This document shows positions 46,297-55,573 of a stretch of DNA of 64,000 nt, in pieces. Within the stretch, counting starts at the first letter, position 1. Every line of letters begins with the position of its first letter. The notes beneath the pieces are model-generated. The model made no database searches and was not told the origin of the DNA. It saw nothing but the letters and a program-made list of their open reading frames with translations. The DNA is from Rufibacter sp. DG15C (GTDB lineage Bacteria > Bacteroidota > Bacteroidia > Cytophagales > Hymenobacteraceae): the NCBI RefSeq assembly GCF_001577755.1, contig NZ_CP010776.1, positions 1,736,001 through 1,800,000 on the forward strand. Direction: 5' to 3'. The position numbers and the translations under genes are program-made.

Positions 46297-48456
46297 ATGT
46301 CTCAAGTTCTTGCGCCGGCCCCCGCCGCTGCCTCCTCCATTTCTGCAGACGCACCAGAGCGCGTCGCCAAAATTGCGTTGATCGGGAATCCAAACTCGGG
46401 AAAGTCCTCGCTCTTCAACCAATTGACGGGCTTAAACCAGAAGGTGGGCAATTTTCCGGGTGTAACGGTAGACAAGAAGACAGGCATCTCGCACTTGACG
46501 CCCAACCTGCGCGCGCAGGTCATAGACTTACCTGGCACCTACAGCCTTTATCCTAAATCTTTGGATGAAAAGGTCATCATTGACCTGCTCCACAACAAGA
46601 AATCAGACTTCTACCCAGACGCCCTCATTATCACGGCAGACGCCTCTAACTTAAAGCGCAACCTGCTTTTGTTCACCCAGCTCGCGGATTTGAAGATTCC
46701 TGCGGTGTTGGCCCTGAACATGATGGACCTGGCAGAGAAGCACGGCATCTCCATTGACATAGAAGAGTTGCAGCGCGAACTGGGTGTGCCCGTGGTGCCC
46801 ATGAACGCCCGCAACGGCAGCGGCATCGCGGCCCTCAAGATTCTTTTGTCCCAGCCTTTACAGGTGTCCACGTCTTCTTTCTTTGAGATTCCGGAGGATT
46901 TGGTGGTGATGGTGCGCCAGATACGCTACTACTTTGAGCTAAGCAATGACTACCTAGCATTGCACTACGCGCACCAGTACCAGAAGCTGTCGTTCCTCTC
47001 TGAGGATGACAAGGAATACATAGCCGAGCTGGTCAAGAAATACGATTTCAAATCCAACACCCTGCAGGCCAATGAGACCATTGCCCGTTACGTGCGCATC
47101 AATGAGATGCTCCTGGACGCTATGCAGGTCACCAAAGCCGAAAACAACGAGAAACAAAGCAACAAGCTGGACCAGATCTTGACGCACAAGGTCTACGGCT
47201 ACCTCATTTTCTTTGGCGTGCTGTTTTTGATGTTCCAGGCCATCTTTGCCTGGGCCAGCTACCCCATGGACATGCTGGATTTGGGCATAGCCACGCTGAA
47301 TTCCTGGATTCAAGGCAAGGCAGAAGGCCCCTTGATTGACCTCCTCACCGAAGGCGTCTTGGCCGGACTGGGTGGGGTCCTCATGTTCGTGCCGCAGATT
47401 GCCATCCTGTTCGCCTTCATCGCTATTCTAGAGGAGTCTGGCTATATGGCCCGCGTAACCTTCCTGATGGACAAGATTATGCGCAAGTTCGGGTTGAACG
47501 GCAAAAGCGTGGTGCCTTTGATTTCAGGTGTGGCTTGCGCCGTGCCGGCCATCATGGCCACGCGTAACATTGACTCCTTTAAAGACCGCCTCATTACCAT
47601 CTTCGTGACGCCGCTCATGAGCTGTTCGGCGCGTCTGCCCATTTATACCGTCATGATTGCCCTGGTGGTGCCAGAAACCTATGTGTTGGGCATCTTGAGT
47701 TTGCAGGGCATTGTTTTGATGGGCTTGTATTTGATTGGCTTCCTGGCGGCTATTTTCTCGGCGGCGCTCATGAAAATGGTCTTGCGCACCAAAGAGCGCA
47801 GCTATTTCATCATGGAGTTCCCTACCTACAAAATGCCGCGCTGGAAGAACGTGGGCCTTACTATTGTAGAGAAAGTGAAAGCCTTTGTGTTTCAGGCGGG
47901 TAAGGTCATTCTGGCCATCTCCATCATTCTTTGGGTGCTGTCTTCTTACGGGCCGGGTAACAACATGCAGGTAGCCGAGCAAAGAGCCACGGTAGAAGCC
48001 CAAACCCAGAAACTGGCAGAGCAAGACGCAGAGGCGCACATTGCCGGTCAGAAACTAGAGGAGTCGTATGCCGGGCAGTTTGGCAAGTTCATTGAGCCGG
48101 CCATCCGTCCGCTGGGTTATGACTGGAAACTGGGCATCGCCTTGCTCACGTCCTTCGCCGCACGTGAGGTGTTTGTAGGCACCATCTCCACCATTTACAG
48201 CGTGGGTGATTCTGAGAACATTGCCACGGTCAAAGAGAAACTGAAAGCGCAGAAAGACGAGTTCGGGCAGCCGTTCTTCACACCGGCCCGCGCCTTCTCG
48301 CTCCTGATTTTCTACGTGTTTGCCATGCAGTGCATGAGCACCATAGCGGTGGTGTACCGTGAGACCAAAGGCTGGAAATGGCCTATCCTACAGATGCTGT
48401 ACATGACCGGTTTGGCGTACGTGTCTGCCTTCGCCGTCTTCCAACTATTCTCCTAA
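46297..48456 (+). CDS. feoB: Ferrous iron transporter B (FeoB)
   Basis: A 719-residue inner-membrane Fe(II) transporter with an N-terminal GTPase. G1 is GNPNSGKSS (residues 30-38), the G2 region GVTVDKKTG, G3 DLPGTYSL, and G4 NMMD near 143. A helical GDI domain follows, then two Gate repeats with ISGVACAVPAIMATRNI, carrying the conserved Cys, and FAAREVFVGTISTIYSV in the second. A short Ala/Gln-rich cytoplasmic insert (about residues 555-590) separates the Gate modules. It is cotranscribed with feoA, 3 bp apart. Confidence 0.96.
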   Translation: MSQVLAPAPAAASSISADAPERVAKIALIGNPNSGKSSLFNQLTGLNQKVGNFPGVTVDKKTGISHLTPNLRAQVIDLPGTYSLYPKSLDEKVIIDLLHNKKSDFYPDALIITADASNLKRNLLLFTQLADLKIPAVLALNMMDLAEKHGISIDIEELQRELGVPVVPMNARNGSGIAALKILLSQPLQVSTSSFFEIPEDLVVMVRQIRYYFELSNDYLALHYAHQYQKLSFLSEDDKEYIAELVKKYDFKSNTLQANETIARYVRINEMLLDAMQVTKAENNEKQSNKLDQILTHKVYGYLIFFGVLFLMFQAIFAWASYPMDMLDLGIATLNSWIQGKAEGPLIDLLTEGVLAGLGGVLMFVPQIAILFAFIAILEESGYMARVTFLMDKIMRKFGLNGKSVVPLISGVACAVPAIMATRNIDSFKDRLITIFVTPLMSCSARLPIYTVMIALVVPETYVLGILSLQGIVLMGLYLIGFLAAIFSAALMKMVLRTKERSYFIMEFPTYKMPRWKNVGLTIVEKVKAFVFQAGKVILAISIILWVLSSYGPGNNMQVAEQRATVEAQTQKLAEQDAEAHIAGQKLEESYAGQFGKFIEPAIRPLGYDWKLGIALLTSFAAREVFVGTISTIYSVGDSENIATVKEKLKAQKDEFGQPFFTPARAFSLLIFYVFAMQCMSTIAVVYRETKGWKWPILQMLYMTGLAYVSAFAVFQLFS

Positions 48457-48465
48457 AGACCTTTC

Positions 48466-48503
48466 CGTTTTTGGCTTATTTTTTAGAAAAGAGGCCAAAA
48501 ACG
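48466..48503. repeat. Dispersed palindrome P
   Basis: CGTTTTTGGCTTATTTTTTA / GAAAAGAGGCCAAAAACG, 9 bp after the feoB stop. Confidence 0.85.
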
Positions 48504-48578
48504 ATAAAAATTATTTTTAGAACGCTGGCCCTAAACGTTGTCAACGGCGTAGGGCTTGTGTTTTAGATGATTTATTTG

Positions 48579-48586
48579 TACATTTG
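48579..48586 (+). promoter_or_regulatory. Promoter of the rimP-nusA operon
   Basis: TACATTTG (TAnnTTTG) with a TTG 21-22 bp upstream (GGGCTTGTG, about 48551-48559) as a possible -33 box. It is 65 bp before the rimP ATG and upstream of a leader hairpin. Confidence 0.55.
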
Positions 48587-48604
48587 TGCGATTAAAGAGC
48601 AAAG

Positions 48605-48630
48605 AAGGGGACGCGATAGTCCCCCTTTTT
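48605..48630 (+). promoter_or_regulatory. Attenuator-like hairpin in the rimP leader
   Basis: AAGGGGAC GCGATA GTCCCCCTTTTT: a GC stem followed by a T run, shaped like a Rho-independent terminator but placed between the promoter and the rimP start. It could attenuate the operon that encodes the transcription factor NusA. Confidence 0.5.
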
Positions 48631-48651
48631 ATTTCTTACCCTGTTTGCAAA

Positions 48652-49125
48652 ATGGCTCTAGACGAAAAAATGATTGAAGGCTTCGCGTTGGAGGCACTGC
48701 CAGAACCAGACCTTTTTCTGGTGTCTGTGACGGTTTCAGACTCTCCGGTGCGGCCTAAAGTGACTATTCTGGCAGACGGCGACCAGGGCATCAGCATTGA
48801 CCAGTGCGCCAAGATTAGCCGCCGCGTGGCCAAGAAGATTGAGGAAACCATGGGCGAGGAGTTTAGCTTTGTGATTGAAGTATCCAGCCCTGGCGTAGAT
48901 TTTCCGTTGACCACGGCGCGTCAGTTCACCCGTAACATTGGCCGCAACGTAAAGCTGAAATTAGCGGACGGTGTGGAGAAGGTGGGTGAGATTAAGGACG
49001 CCATGGAAGATGGTTTCTTATTCGCCGAAGAAGTGAAAGTAAAACATAAAGTATCTATGCTGGAGCCCGTACACGTGGCCTACAGTGATATTGTGAAAGC
49101 GCAGATTGTAATCTCTTTTAAATAA
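48652..49125 (+). CDS. rimP: Ribosome maturation factor RimP
   Basis: A 157-residue 30S assembly factor. The N-terminal domain has LFLVSVTVSDSPVRPKVTIL and GISIDQCAKISRRVAKKIEE, and the end of the domain carries the hallmark FVIEVSSPGVDFPLTTARQF. The C-terminal SH3-like domain follows (GRNVKLKLADG onward). The ATG at 48652 matches the family start; the frame runs further upstream but through the leader hairpin. nusA follows after 8 bp, the classic rimP-nusA-infB order. Confidence 0.93.
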   Translation: MALDEKMIEGFALEALPEPDLFLVSVTVSDSPVRPKVTILADGDQGISIDQCAKISRRVAKKIEETMGEEFSFVIEVSSPGVDFPLTTARQFTRNIGRNVKLKLADGVEKVGEIKDAMEDGFLFAEEVKVKHKVSMLEPVHVAYSDIVKAQIVISFK

Positions 49126-49133
49126 GATAAGAC

Positions 49134-50399
49134 ATGGATAGTTCAGTATTGATTGAATCGTTTGCGGAATTCGCTAAGTTCAAGAACATTGACCGCCCTA
49201 CCATGATGCGGATTCTGGAAGACGTTTTCCGCACCATGATCAGAAAGAAGTGGGGAACAGACGAGAATTTCGACATCATCCTGAACGTAGAAAAAGGTGA
49301 TTTGGAAATCTGGCGTAACCGCGAGATTGTGGATGACAACTCAGAGGATATCTGGGATACAGACAAGATTCCCTTCTCTGAGGCCATCAAGATTGAGCCT
49401 GACTTTGAAGTAGGTGAAGAAGTTTCTGAGTTGATCAAGCTAGAAGACTTTGGTAGACGTGCGGTGTTGACTGCCCGTCAGACCTTGATCCAGCGCGTGA
49501 AAGACCTGGAGAAAGACTTGCTGTACCAAAAATACAAAGACCAGGTGGGTGAAATCATCTCTGGTGAAGTGTACCAGGTTTGGAACCGTGAGGTGTTGAT
49601 TCTGGATTCAGAGGACAACGAACTCTTGATTCCTAAGACGGAGCAAATCCCTAAGGACCGTTACCGCAAAGGTGACGTGGTTAGAGCGGTGGTGCAACGT
49701 GTGGAAATCATCAACGGTAACCCAAAAATCATTCTTTCTCGTACTTCTCCGCAGTTCTTGGAGCGTCTGTTTGAGAATGAGGTGCCTGAGATATTTGACG
49801 GTTTAATCACTATCAAAAAGATTGTACGTGAGCCCGGCGAGCGCGCCAAGGTAGCGGTAGAATCGTATGATGACCGTATTGATCCGGTTGGTGCCTGCGT
49901 GGGTATGAAAGGATCTCGTATCCATACCATCGTGCGTGAACTGGAGAATGAGAACATTGACGTTATCAACTACACAGATAACATGGAGCTGTACATCCAG
50001 CGGGCGTTGAGCCCTGCCAAGATCAGCTCTATCAAAGTAGATGAAGAAAATGGACGCGTATCAGTGTTCTTGAAGCCAGACCAGGTTTCATTGGCCATTG
50101 GTAAAGGCGGACAGAACATTAAACTAGCCAGTAAATTGGTGGGCTTGGAGATTGACGTGTTCAGAGAAACCGAAGGGTTTGAAGAAGACATCAGCCTGGA
50201 CGAGTTCACAGATGAAATCGAAAGCTGGGTGATTGATGAGTTGAAGCGCATTGGCCTTGATACGGGCCGTAGCGTTTTGGCTGTGGGCAAAGAGGATTTA
50301 GTACGTCGTACAGAGCTTGAAGAAGAAACTGTAGAGGACTTACTTAATATTATCCGCTCAGAGTTTGAGTCAGAGTCAGAATCAGAAGAAACCAACTAG
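49134..50399 (+). CDS. nusA: Transcription termination/antitermination factor NusA
   Basis: A 421-residue NusA. The N-terminal RNA-polymerase-binding domain (LIESFAEFAKFKNIDRPTMM) is followed by S1 (VGEIISGEVYQVWNREVLIL), KH1 (GERAKVAVESYDDRIDPVGA, ACVGMKGSRIHTIVREL) and KH2 (VSLAIGKGGQNIKLASKLVG) domains. The acidic C-terminal tail is rich in Ser/Glu (SEFESESESEETN), and the AR repeats of proteobacteria are absent. It lies in the rimP-nusA-infB operon, though a palindrome copy separates it from infB. Confidence 0.96.
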   Translation: MDSSVLIESFAEFAKFKNIDRPTMMRILEDVFRTMIRKKWGTDENFDIILNVEKGDLEIWRNREIVDDNSEDIWDTDKIPFSEAIKIEPDFEVGEEVSELIKLEDFGRRAVLTARQTLIQRVKDLEKDLLYQKYKDQVGEIISGEVYQVWNREVLILDSEDNELLIPKTEQIPKDRYRKGDVVRAVVQRVEIINGNPKIILSRTSPQFLERLFENEVPEIFDGLITIKKIVREPGERAKVAVESYDDRIDPVGACVGMKGSRIHTIVRELENENIDVINYTDNMELYIQRALSPAKISSIKVDEENGRVSVFLKPDQVSLAIGKGGQNIKLASKLVGLEIDVFRETEGFEEDISLDEFTDEIESWVIDELKRIGLDTGRSVLAVGKEDLVRRTELEEETVEDLLNIIRSEFESESESEETN

Positions 50400-50445
50400 T
50401 GGCGTGGTACTTGTGCCAGATTATTTGACCTAGGGGAGTGGGTGC

Positions 50446-50483
50446 CGTTTTTGGCCTTATTTCTGGAAAACAGGTCAAAAACG
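50446..50483. repeat. Dispersed palindrome P between nusA and infB
   Basis: CCGTTTTTGGCCTTATTTC TG GAAAACAGGTCAAAAACG. It lies inside the 168-bp nusA-infB gap, so the operon would carry this hairpin in its mRNA unless infB has its own promoter. Confidence 0.85.
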
Positions 50484-50567
50484 TGAAAACGTACCGGCAA
50501 ACCCACACCATAGTAAAAGAGTCACGTAATCAAAACAGAACCAAATAAAAACAACAGCATATTGAGC

Positions 50568-53500
50568 ATGTCAGAAGAAAGAACGATGAGGCTTAAACAG
50601 GTAGCCACCACCTTGAACATCAGTACCTCTACGGTAGTAGAGTTCCTGGAAAAAAAGGGAGTGGATGTCGAGAATAAACCTACTTCAAAAATTACCCCCG
50701 AGCAGTTCAATATGCTGTCGAAAGAGTTTGCTTCGTCTATGCAAGCCAAAGCCGAAGCAGCCGAGTTGAACATAGGGAAAAAGCCTGCTGGGTCTGAGGA
50801 GAAGCCAGAACCTAAGAAAACCCAGGAGCCAGAGCCCGAAATGCTCATCAAGAACAGTGCCCCGGTACGGCCGGCGGCAGAGCCAGAGAAGCCAGCGGCG
50901 CCCAAGCCTGCTGAGCCAGCTCCGGCGCCTGCCTCTAGCGCTACATTGCCAGGGTTTAAAGTACTAGGCAAGATTGAATTGGATGCCAAAGGCCGTCCAG
51001 TGCCAAAGCCGGCTCCGGCCGCCGCTCCGGCACCAGAGAAGCCTGCCGCAGCCCCAACGCCTGCACCAGCACCAGTGGCTGAGAAGCCAGCAGCCCCAGT
51101 AGCTCCGGCTCCTGTAACGCCAGCGGCTTCAGCACCTGAGGCGCCTGTAACTCCAACACCAACGCCAGCCCCGGCCGCTCCAGTAGCACCGGCTCCTGCG
51201 CCAGTGGCAGAGAAACCGGCAACTCCGGCTCCTGCTCCGGTAGCACCCGTTGCTCCTGCAGCTCCGGCTCCAACGCCAGCCCCTGTGGGTGAAGCGCCAA
51301 AGCCAGCTCCAGTAGCCGCCGCGCCTCAAGCACCAGCAACACCAGCCGCCCCAAGTGCACCAGAAGCTCCTTCTGCTGATGCAGACACTACCCCACAAGG
51401 CACTATCAAAGCTCAGGCCGACCAACTGAAAGGGTTGACGGTTCTAGGTAAGATTCAGTTGCCAGTAAGTGGTGGTCGTGGCAAAGGCGGTAAGCCAGTA
51501 GCCTCGTCTGACGAGCGCCGCAGAGGCAACCAGCCAGGCGGTCAGCCAGGTCAAGGTGGCCAAGGCCAAGGAGGCGGTGACAAAAAGAAACGCAAGCGCA
51601 TTGAAGTACCTAAACCAGGTGCTCCGGGCGCAGCCAATACTAATCCTAACGCTCCTCAAGCACACCGTGCCGGTGACAGAGCTACCAGCACCCGTCCTTT
51701 GGGAACAGGTCAGGCGGCTAACCGTCAACCAGGTGCCGGTGGACCAGGTCGTCCAGGCGGTGGCTACCAAGGCAACCGTCCAGGTGGCGGTGGAGGACGT
51801 CCGGGTGGACCAGTTCAACCAAGAGCTGAGCTAACGGATAAGGAAATCCAGGATCAGATTAAGGCTACTTTGGCTCGCTTGAGCGGTGGCAAAGGCGGTA
51901 ACCAAGGGAACCGTTCTAAATACCGTAGAGAGAAACGCTCTGCCGTGGCAGATGCCGCAGATGAGCGCAGAATGCAGGAACAATTAGAATCTAAGATTCT
52001 AAAAGTAACTGAGTTCGTGTCTGCGAATGACTTGGCAGCATTAATGGACGTGAGCGTCAACGAGGTAATCAAGACCTGTATGAACCTGGGTATGTTCGTG
52101 TCCATCAACCAGCGTCTAGATGCCGAGGCCATCACCATCATTGCAGATGAGTTTGGCTATGACATCCAATTCGCCTCGGCTGAGGAAGAAGAAAACACTG
52201 GTATTGAGGAAGTAGATTCTGAAGAAGATCTATTGCCACGCGCTCCAATTGTGACCATCATGGGTCACGTGGATCATGGTAAAACCTCTTTGCTGGATTA
52301 CATCAGAAGAACCAAAGTAACTGCCGGTGAGGCCGGGGGTATCACCCAGCACATTGGCGCCTACCAGGTAACCACCGAGGCTGGTAAAGACATCACCTTC
52401 CTGGATACACCGGGTCACGAGGCCTTTACCGCCATGCGTGCCCGTGGTGCCAAGGTAACAGACGTTGTAATCATTGTGGTTGCGGCAGATGATAATGTGA
52501 TGCCACAAACTAAGGAAGCCTTGAACCACGCGCAAGCGGCCGGCTCTCCAATTGTGATTGCCATTAACAAGATTGACAAGCCAACGGCCAACCCAGACAA
52601 GATTCGTGAGGAGCTTGCCCAGTTGAACGTACTGGTAGAAGAATGGGGTGGTAAGTATCAAAGCCAGGAAATATCCGCTAAGACCGGACAAGGCATTGAT
52701 GAACTCCTTGATAAAGTATTGCTAGAGGCTGAATTATTGGAGCTGAAAGCGAATCCTAACCGTCGCGCGGTAGGTACTGTGATTGAAGCCGCCTTGGATA
52801 AAGGTAGAGGTTACGTAGCCACGGTATTGGTACAGACGGGTACATTGAAAATTGGTGATATCTTGGTTGCTGGTTCACACCACGGCCGCGTGAAAGCTAT
52901 GACCGATGAACTGGGCAAACGCCATAAGATTGCCGGTCCATCCATGCCGATTCAGGTATTGGGTATTGACGGCGCTCCGCAGGCGGGTGACAAGTTTGTG
53001 GTAATGGAAACTGAGCGTGAAGCCCGTGAAATTGCCGTAAACCGCCAGCAGTTGCAGCGTGAGCAGAGCATGCGCACCAAGAAACACATCACTCTGGATG
53101 AGATCGGTCGTCGTTTGGCCATTGGTACATTTAAGGAGCTGAATGTGATTGTACGCGGTGACGTGGATGGTTCTGTTGAGGCACTTTCTGACTCATTGTT
53201 GAAACTGTCCACCGAGGAGGTACAGGTGAACATCTTGTCCAAAGGGGTTGGTCAAATCTCTGAGACAGACGTATTGCTGGCCTCGGCGTCAGACGCGATT
53301 ATCATTGGTTTCCAGGTGAGACCGTCTGTGAACGCCCGTAAACTGGCTGAGCAGGAAGAGATTGACATACGTCTGTACTCTATCATCTACAACGCCATCA
53401 ATGAGCTGAAAGACGCCATGGAAGGTATGTTGGCGCCAACGGTGAAAGAAGAAGTAACCGCTAACGTAGAAGTACGTGAGGTGTTCAAAATCACCAAGGT

Positions 53501-53744
53501 GGGTACCATTGCCGGTTGTATGGTGACAGATGGTGTGATTACGCGTAACTCTAAGATCAGAATTGTACGTGACGGTATCGTGGTTCACTCCGGTGAGATC
53601 CTGGCCCTGAAACGTTTCAAAGACGATGCCTCTGAGGTTAGAACAGGCTACGAGTGCGGTATCAGTATCAAGAACTTCAACGACTTGGTGCAAGGTGACG
53701 TGATTGAAGCCTACGAAGAGCGCGAAATCAAACGTACTCTATAA
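50568..53744 (+). CDS. infB: Translation initiation factor IF-2
   Basis: A 1058-residue IF-2 GTPase that brings fMet-tRNA to the 30S subunit. An N-terminal IF2_N motif ([20 protein letters not shown]) is followed by a long low-complexity region: Pro/Ala/Glu/Lys repeats at about residues 75-285, then Gly/Arg/Gln-rich stretches to about 420 ([36 protein letters not shown]). A second IF2_N segment ([16 protein letters not shown]) precedes the GTPase, with G1 GHVDHGKTS near residue 566, G3 DTPGHEAF and G4 NKID. Domains II, III and IV complete the protein. The ATG at 50568 is chosen over a TTG two codons upstream. Confidence 0.96.
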   Translation: MSEERTMRLKQVATTLNISTSTVVEFLEKKGVDVENKPTSKITPEQFNMLSKEFASSMQAKAEAAELNIGKKPAGSEEKPEPKKTQEPEPEMLIKNSAPVRPAAEPEKPAAPKPAEPAPAPASSATLPGFKVLGKIELDAKGRPVPKPAPAAAPAPEKPAAAPTPAPAPVAEKPAAPVAPAPVTPAASAPEAPVTPTPTPAPAAPVAPAPAPVAEKPATPAPAPVAPVAPAAPAPTPAPVGEAPKPAPVAAAPQAPATPAAPSAPEAPSADADTTPQGTIKAQADQLKGLTVLGKIQLPVSGGRGKGGKPVASSDERRRGNQPGGQPGQGGQGQGGGDKKKRKRIEVPKPGAPGAANTNPNAPQAHRAGDRATSTRPLGTGQAANRQPGAGGPGRPGGGYQGNRPGGGGGRPGGPVQPRAELTDKEIQDQIKATLARLSGGKGGNQGNRSKYRREKRSAVADAADERRMQEQLESKILKVTEFVSANDLAALMDVSVNEVIKTCMNLGMFVSINQRLDAEAITIIADEFGYDIQFASAEEEENTGIEEVDSEEDLLPRAPIVTIMGHVDHGKTSLLDYIRRTKVTAGEAGGITQHIGAYQVTTEAGKDITFLDTPGHEAFTAMRARGAKVTDVVIIVVAADDNVMPQTKEALNHAQAAGSPIVIAINKIDKPTANPDKIREELAQLNVLVEEWGGKYQSQEISAKTGQGIDELLDKVLLEAELLELKANPNRRAVGTVIEAALDKGRGYVATVLVQTGTLKIGDILVAGSHHGRVKAMTDELGKRHKIAGPSMPIQVLGIDGAPQAGDKFVVMETEREAREIAVNRQQLQREQSMRTKKHITLDEIGRRLAIGTFKELNVIVRGDVDGSVEALSDSLLKLSTEEVQVNILSKGVGQISETDVLLASASDAIIIGFQVRPSVNARKLAEQEEIDIRLYSIIYNAINELKDAMEGMLAPTVKEEVTANVEVREVFKITKVGTIAGCMVTDGVITRNSKIRIVRDGIVVHSGEILALKRFKDDASEVRTGYECGISIKNFNDLVQGDVIEAYEEREIKRTL

Positions 53745-53767
53745 GTAGAATACATAAATTGAATTAC

Positions 53768-53802
53768 AACAGCCCCACCCGAAAGGATGGGGCTGTTTTT
53801 TT
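53768..53802 (+). terminator. Terminator of the rimP-nusA-infB operon
   Basis: ACAGCCCCAcCC GAAA GGaTGGGGCTGT followed by TTTTTT, 23 bp after the infB stop. Confidence 0.92.
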
Positions 53803-53829
53803 ATGCCTACTTCAGAAAGGAAGTAATTT

Positions 53830-53868
53830 CGTTTTTGGGTTAATTTCCAGGAAACAGGCCAAAAATGG
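53830..53868. repeat. Dispersed palindrome P
   Basis: CGTTTTTGGGTTAATTTCC AGGAAACAGGCCAAAAATGG, between two terminators downstream of infB. Confidence 0.8.
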
Positions 53869-53901
53869 AAGACAGAGTTCAGGTTATAAATGGCACCAAC
53901 A

Positions 53902-53946
53902 AAAACAGAACCGCCTCTCCTGCTATGCAAGAGAGGCGGTTCTGTT
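53902..53946 (-). terminator. Terminator of the basic secreted protein gene
   Basis: AACAGAACCGCCTCTC / GAGAGGCGGTTCTGTT with loop CTGCTATGCAA; it follows the minus-strand gene by 18 bp. Confidence 0.88.
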
Positions 53947-53964
53947 AATAATGTCTTATAGGTA

Positions 53965-54405
53965 TTAAAAGAACAGGAACCTCTTATTTCGTTTTTTCTG
54001 GCCTTTCTTGTACAGTTTGCCGTTGGGGTTGTCCCGGTCTATGACTTTTCTGGGCCCCTTGGATTTCTTGGTCTTGGCGTAGTTGGTCTTGTTCTCATAC
54101 TTGCCCTGTGAGAAACCGCCTTTGCCTTTGTCATAGGTGTTCTTGGCAATGGCCAGACGGGGTCCGTTGTAGACGCCACCGTTGGTTTTGGCCTTGGCAA
54201 TGGCCTGCTCGCGCTCCAGAAGCATTTTGCGGTCACCGTTACCATCTGGCGCCTGTCCGCGCATGCGCCCGTCCGGTCCTTTTCGCCTTACTTCTTTCCG
54301 GGGTTTACTCCGCTTTTTGGTGCGCTGCGCCATGGTGTCTGTGAACACCGCCGTGGTGAGTAGCAGCACAATCGCTAACGCAATCTGTCTGAAAAAAATA
54401 CGCAT
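53965..54405 (-). CDS. Uncharacterised secreted, highly basic protein
   Basis: A 146-residue protein with a signal peptide (IALAIVLLLTTAVFTDTMAQ) followed by a very Lys/Arg/Gly-rich chain (RTKKRSKPRKEVRRKGPDGR, KGQKKRNKRFLFF at the end). The Asp-Gly/Gly-Pro pattern suggests little tertiary structure; binding to nucleic acid, LPS or other polyanions in the periplasm is possible but not shown. I do not recognise a family. The gene has its own terminator and lies convergent to infB. Confidence 0.75.
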   Translation of the reverse strand: MRIFFRQIALAIVLLLTTAVFTDTMAQRTKKRSKPRKEVRRKGPDGRMRGQAPDGNGDRKMLLEREQAIAKAKTNGGVYNGPRLAIAKNTYDKGKGGFSQGKYENKTNYAKTKKSKGPRKVIDRDNPNGKLYKKGQKKRNKRFLFF

Positions 54406-54582
54406 ACTAAATGTAGTTGTGATGTTGGGAACGTAGGGGCTAACTGTTTGTAAAACGCAACAGTTCCGGTTGGGGGTATGTAAATTAAAGAAAGAATTTT
54501 GAGTTCAGGGCCTTCTGCCTCAGGTGTTTCACGTACTTTTTTTGTCTTGCGCCAGAAGCCCATATATCTGTGGGGTTTTCTT

Positions 54583-54590
54583 TATATTTG
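54583..54590 (+). promoter_or_regulatory. -7 element of the enoyl-CoA hydratase gene
   Basis: TATATTTG (TAnnTTTG), 41 bp before the ATG at 54632. Confidence 0.5.
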
Positions 54591-54631
54591 CGCCTTTCGT
54601 TTTTGAAAAAACCAAAAGTAGAATTTTAGCC

Positions 54632-55414
54632 ATGGCGCACTATAATAACCTTCTGTTAGACAACCAGGACGGCATTTTGTTCATTACCGTGAACAGACCC
54701 ACCAAAATGAATGCCTTGAACATTGAGACGGTGCAGGAGATTCAGTCGGCTATGCAAGAAGTGTATGACGATGAGGAAGTGCGCGGCGTCATCTTGACCG
54801 GAAGCGGCGAGAAGGCCTTTGTGGCCGGCGCTGACATTGCCGAGATAGCAGAATTAAACGAGGTGAACGGGCGTCGGTTTGCCGAGCGCGGGCAGGACGT
54901 GTTTTCCATGATTGAAGAATGCCCTAAACCGGTGATTGCCGCCGTGAATGGTTTTGCCCTAGGCGGCGGTTGTGAGTTGGCCATGGCCTGCCATATTAGA
55001 GTAGCCAGTGAAAACGCCCGTTTCGGGCAGCCAGAGGTGAACTTAGGCTTGATACCAGGCTATGGCGGCACCCAGCGCCTAACTCAGTTGGTAGGCAAAG
55101 GCAAGGCCATGGAACTGATGATGACCGGCGACCTTATCCCGGCGCAAGAGGCCAAGGAGTTGGGTCTGGTGAACCACGTGACCGCCGTTGGAGAACTAAT
55201 GCCGAAGTGCCTGGAGATTATGAACAAGATCATTGCCAAGGCGCCGTTGGCGGTGGGCATGATTGTGGACTGCGTGAACGCCTGGTATGACAAAGAAGAG
55301 CACGGCTATCAGACAGAAGCCAACTCGTTCAGCCGGTGCTGTGGCTCAGATGACTTTAAGGAAGGCACCAGCGCGTTCTTAGAGAAGCGCAAGCCACACT
55401 TTAAAGGCGAGTAG
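54632..55414 (+). CDS. Enoyl-CoA hydratase/isomerase family protein
   Basis: A 260-residue crotonase-fold enzyme. The oxyanion-hole segments are KAFVAGADIAEIAEL (around residue 65) and AAVNGFALGGGCELAMACH (around 105), and the two catalytic acids of true hydratases are present: Glu in GGGCELAMACHIR and Glu in FGQPEVNLGLIPGYGGTQRL. It is most likely a short-chain enoyl-CoA hydratase of beta-oxidation or butyrate-type metabolism. The ATG at 54632 is the family start; the frame upstream to 54524 overlaps the promoter. Monocistronic. Confidence 0.93.
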   Translation: MAHYNNLLLDNQDGILFITVNRPTKMNALNIETVQEIQSAMQEVYDDEEVRGVILTGSGEKAFVAGADIAEIAELNEVNGRRFAERGQDVFSMIEECPKPVIAAVNGFALGGGCELAMACHIRVASENARFGQPEVNLGLIPGYGGTQRLTQLVGKGKAMELMMTGDLIPAQEAKELGLVNHVTAVGELMPKCLEIMNKIIAKAPLAVGMIVDCVNAWYDKEEHGYQTEANSFSRCCGSDDFKEGTSAFLEKRKPHFKGE

Positions 55415-55449
55415 TCCGTTAGAAGAATAGCAAGAGTATAATAGAATAT

Positions 55450-55505
55450 AGGTACTCCCGTTTTTGGCTTGTTTTCTGGAAAAGAGGCCAAAAACGGGAG
55501 TACCT
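55450..55505. repeat. Dispersed palindrome P, extended
   Basis: AGGTACTCCCGTTTTTGGC / GCCAAAAACGGGAGTACCT: the stem extends 9 bp beyond the family core with perfect complementarity. It lies between the hydratase and flippase genes. Confidence 0.9.
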
Positions 55506-55573
55506 GTGCCTAGCCCAAAGGAGTTTCAAGAAATGCTTTTCGTTCTCTCATCTTTATCTTACCAATTGCCAAC

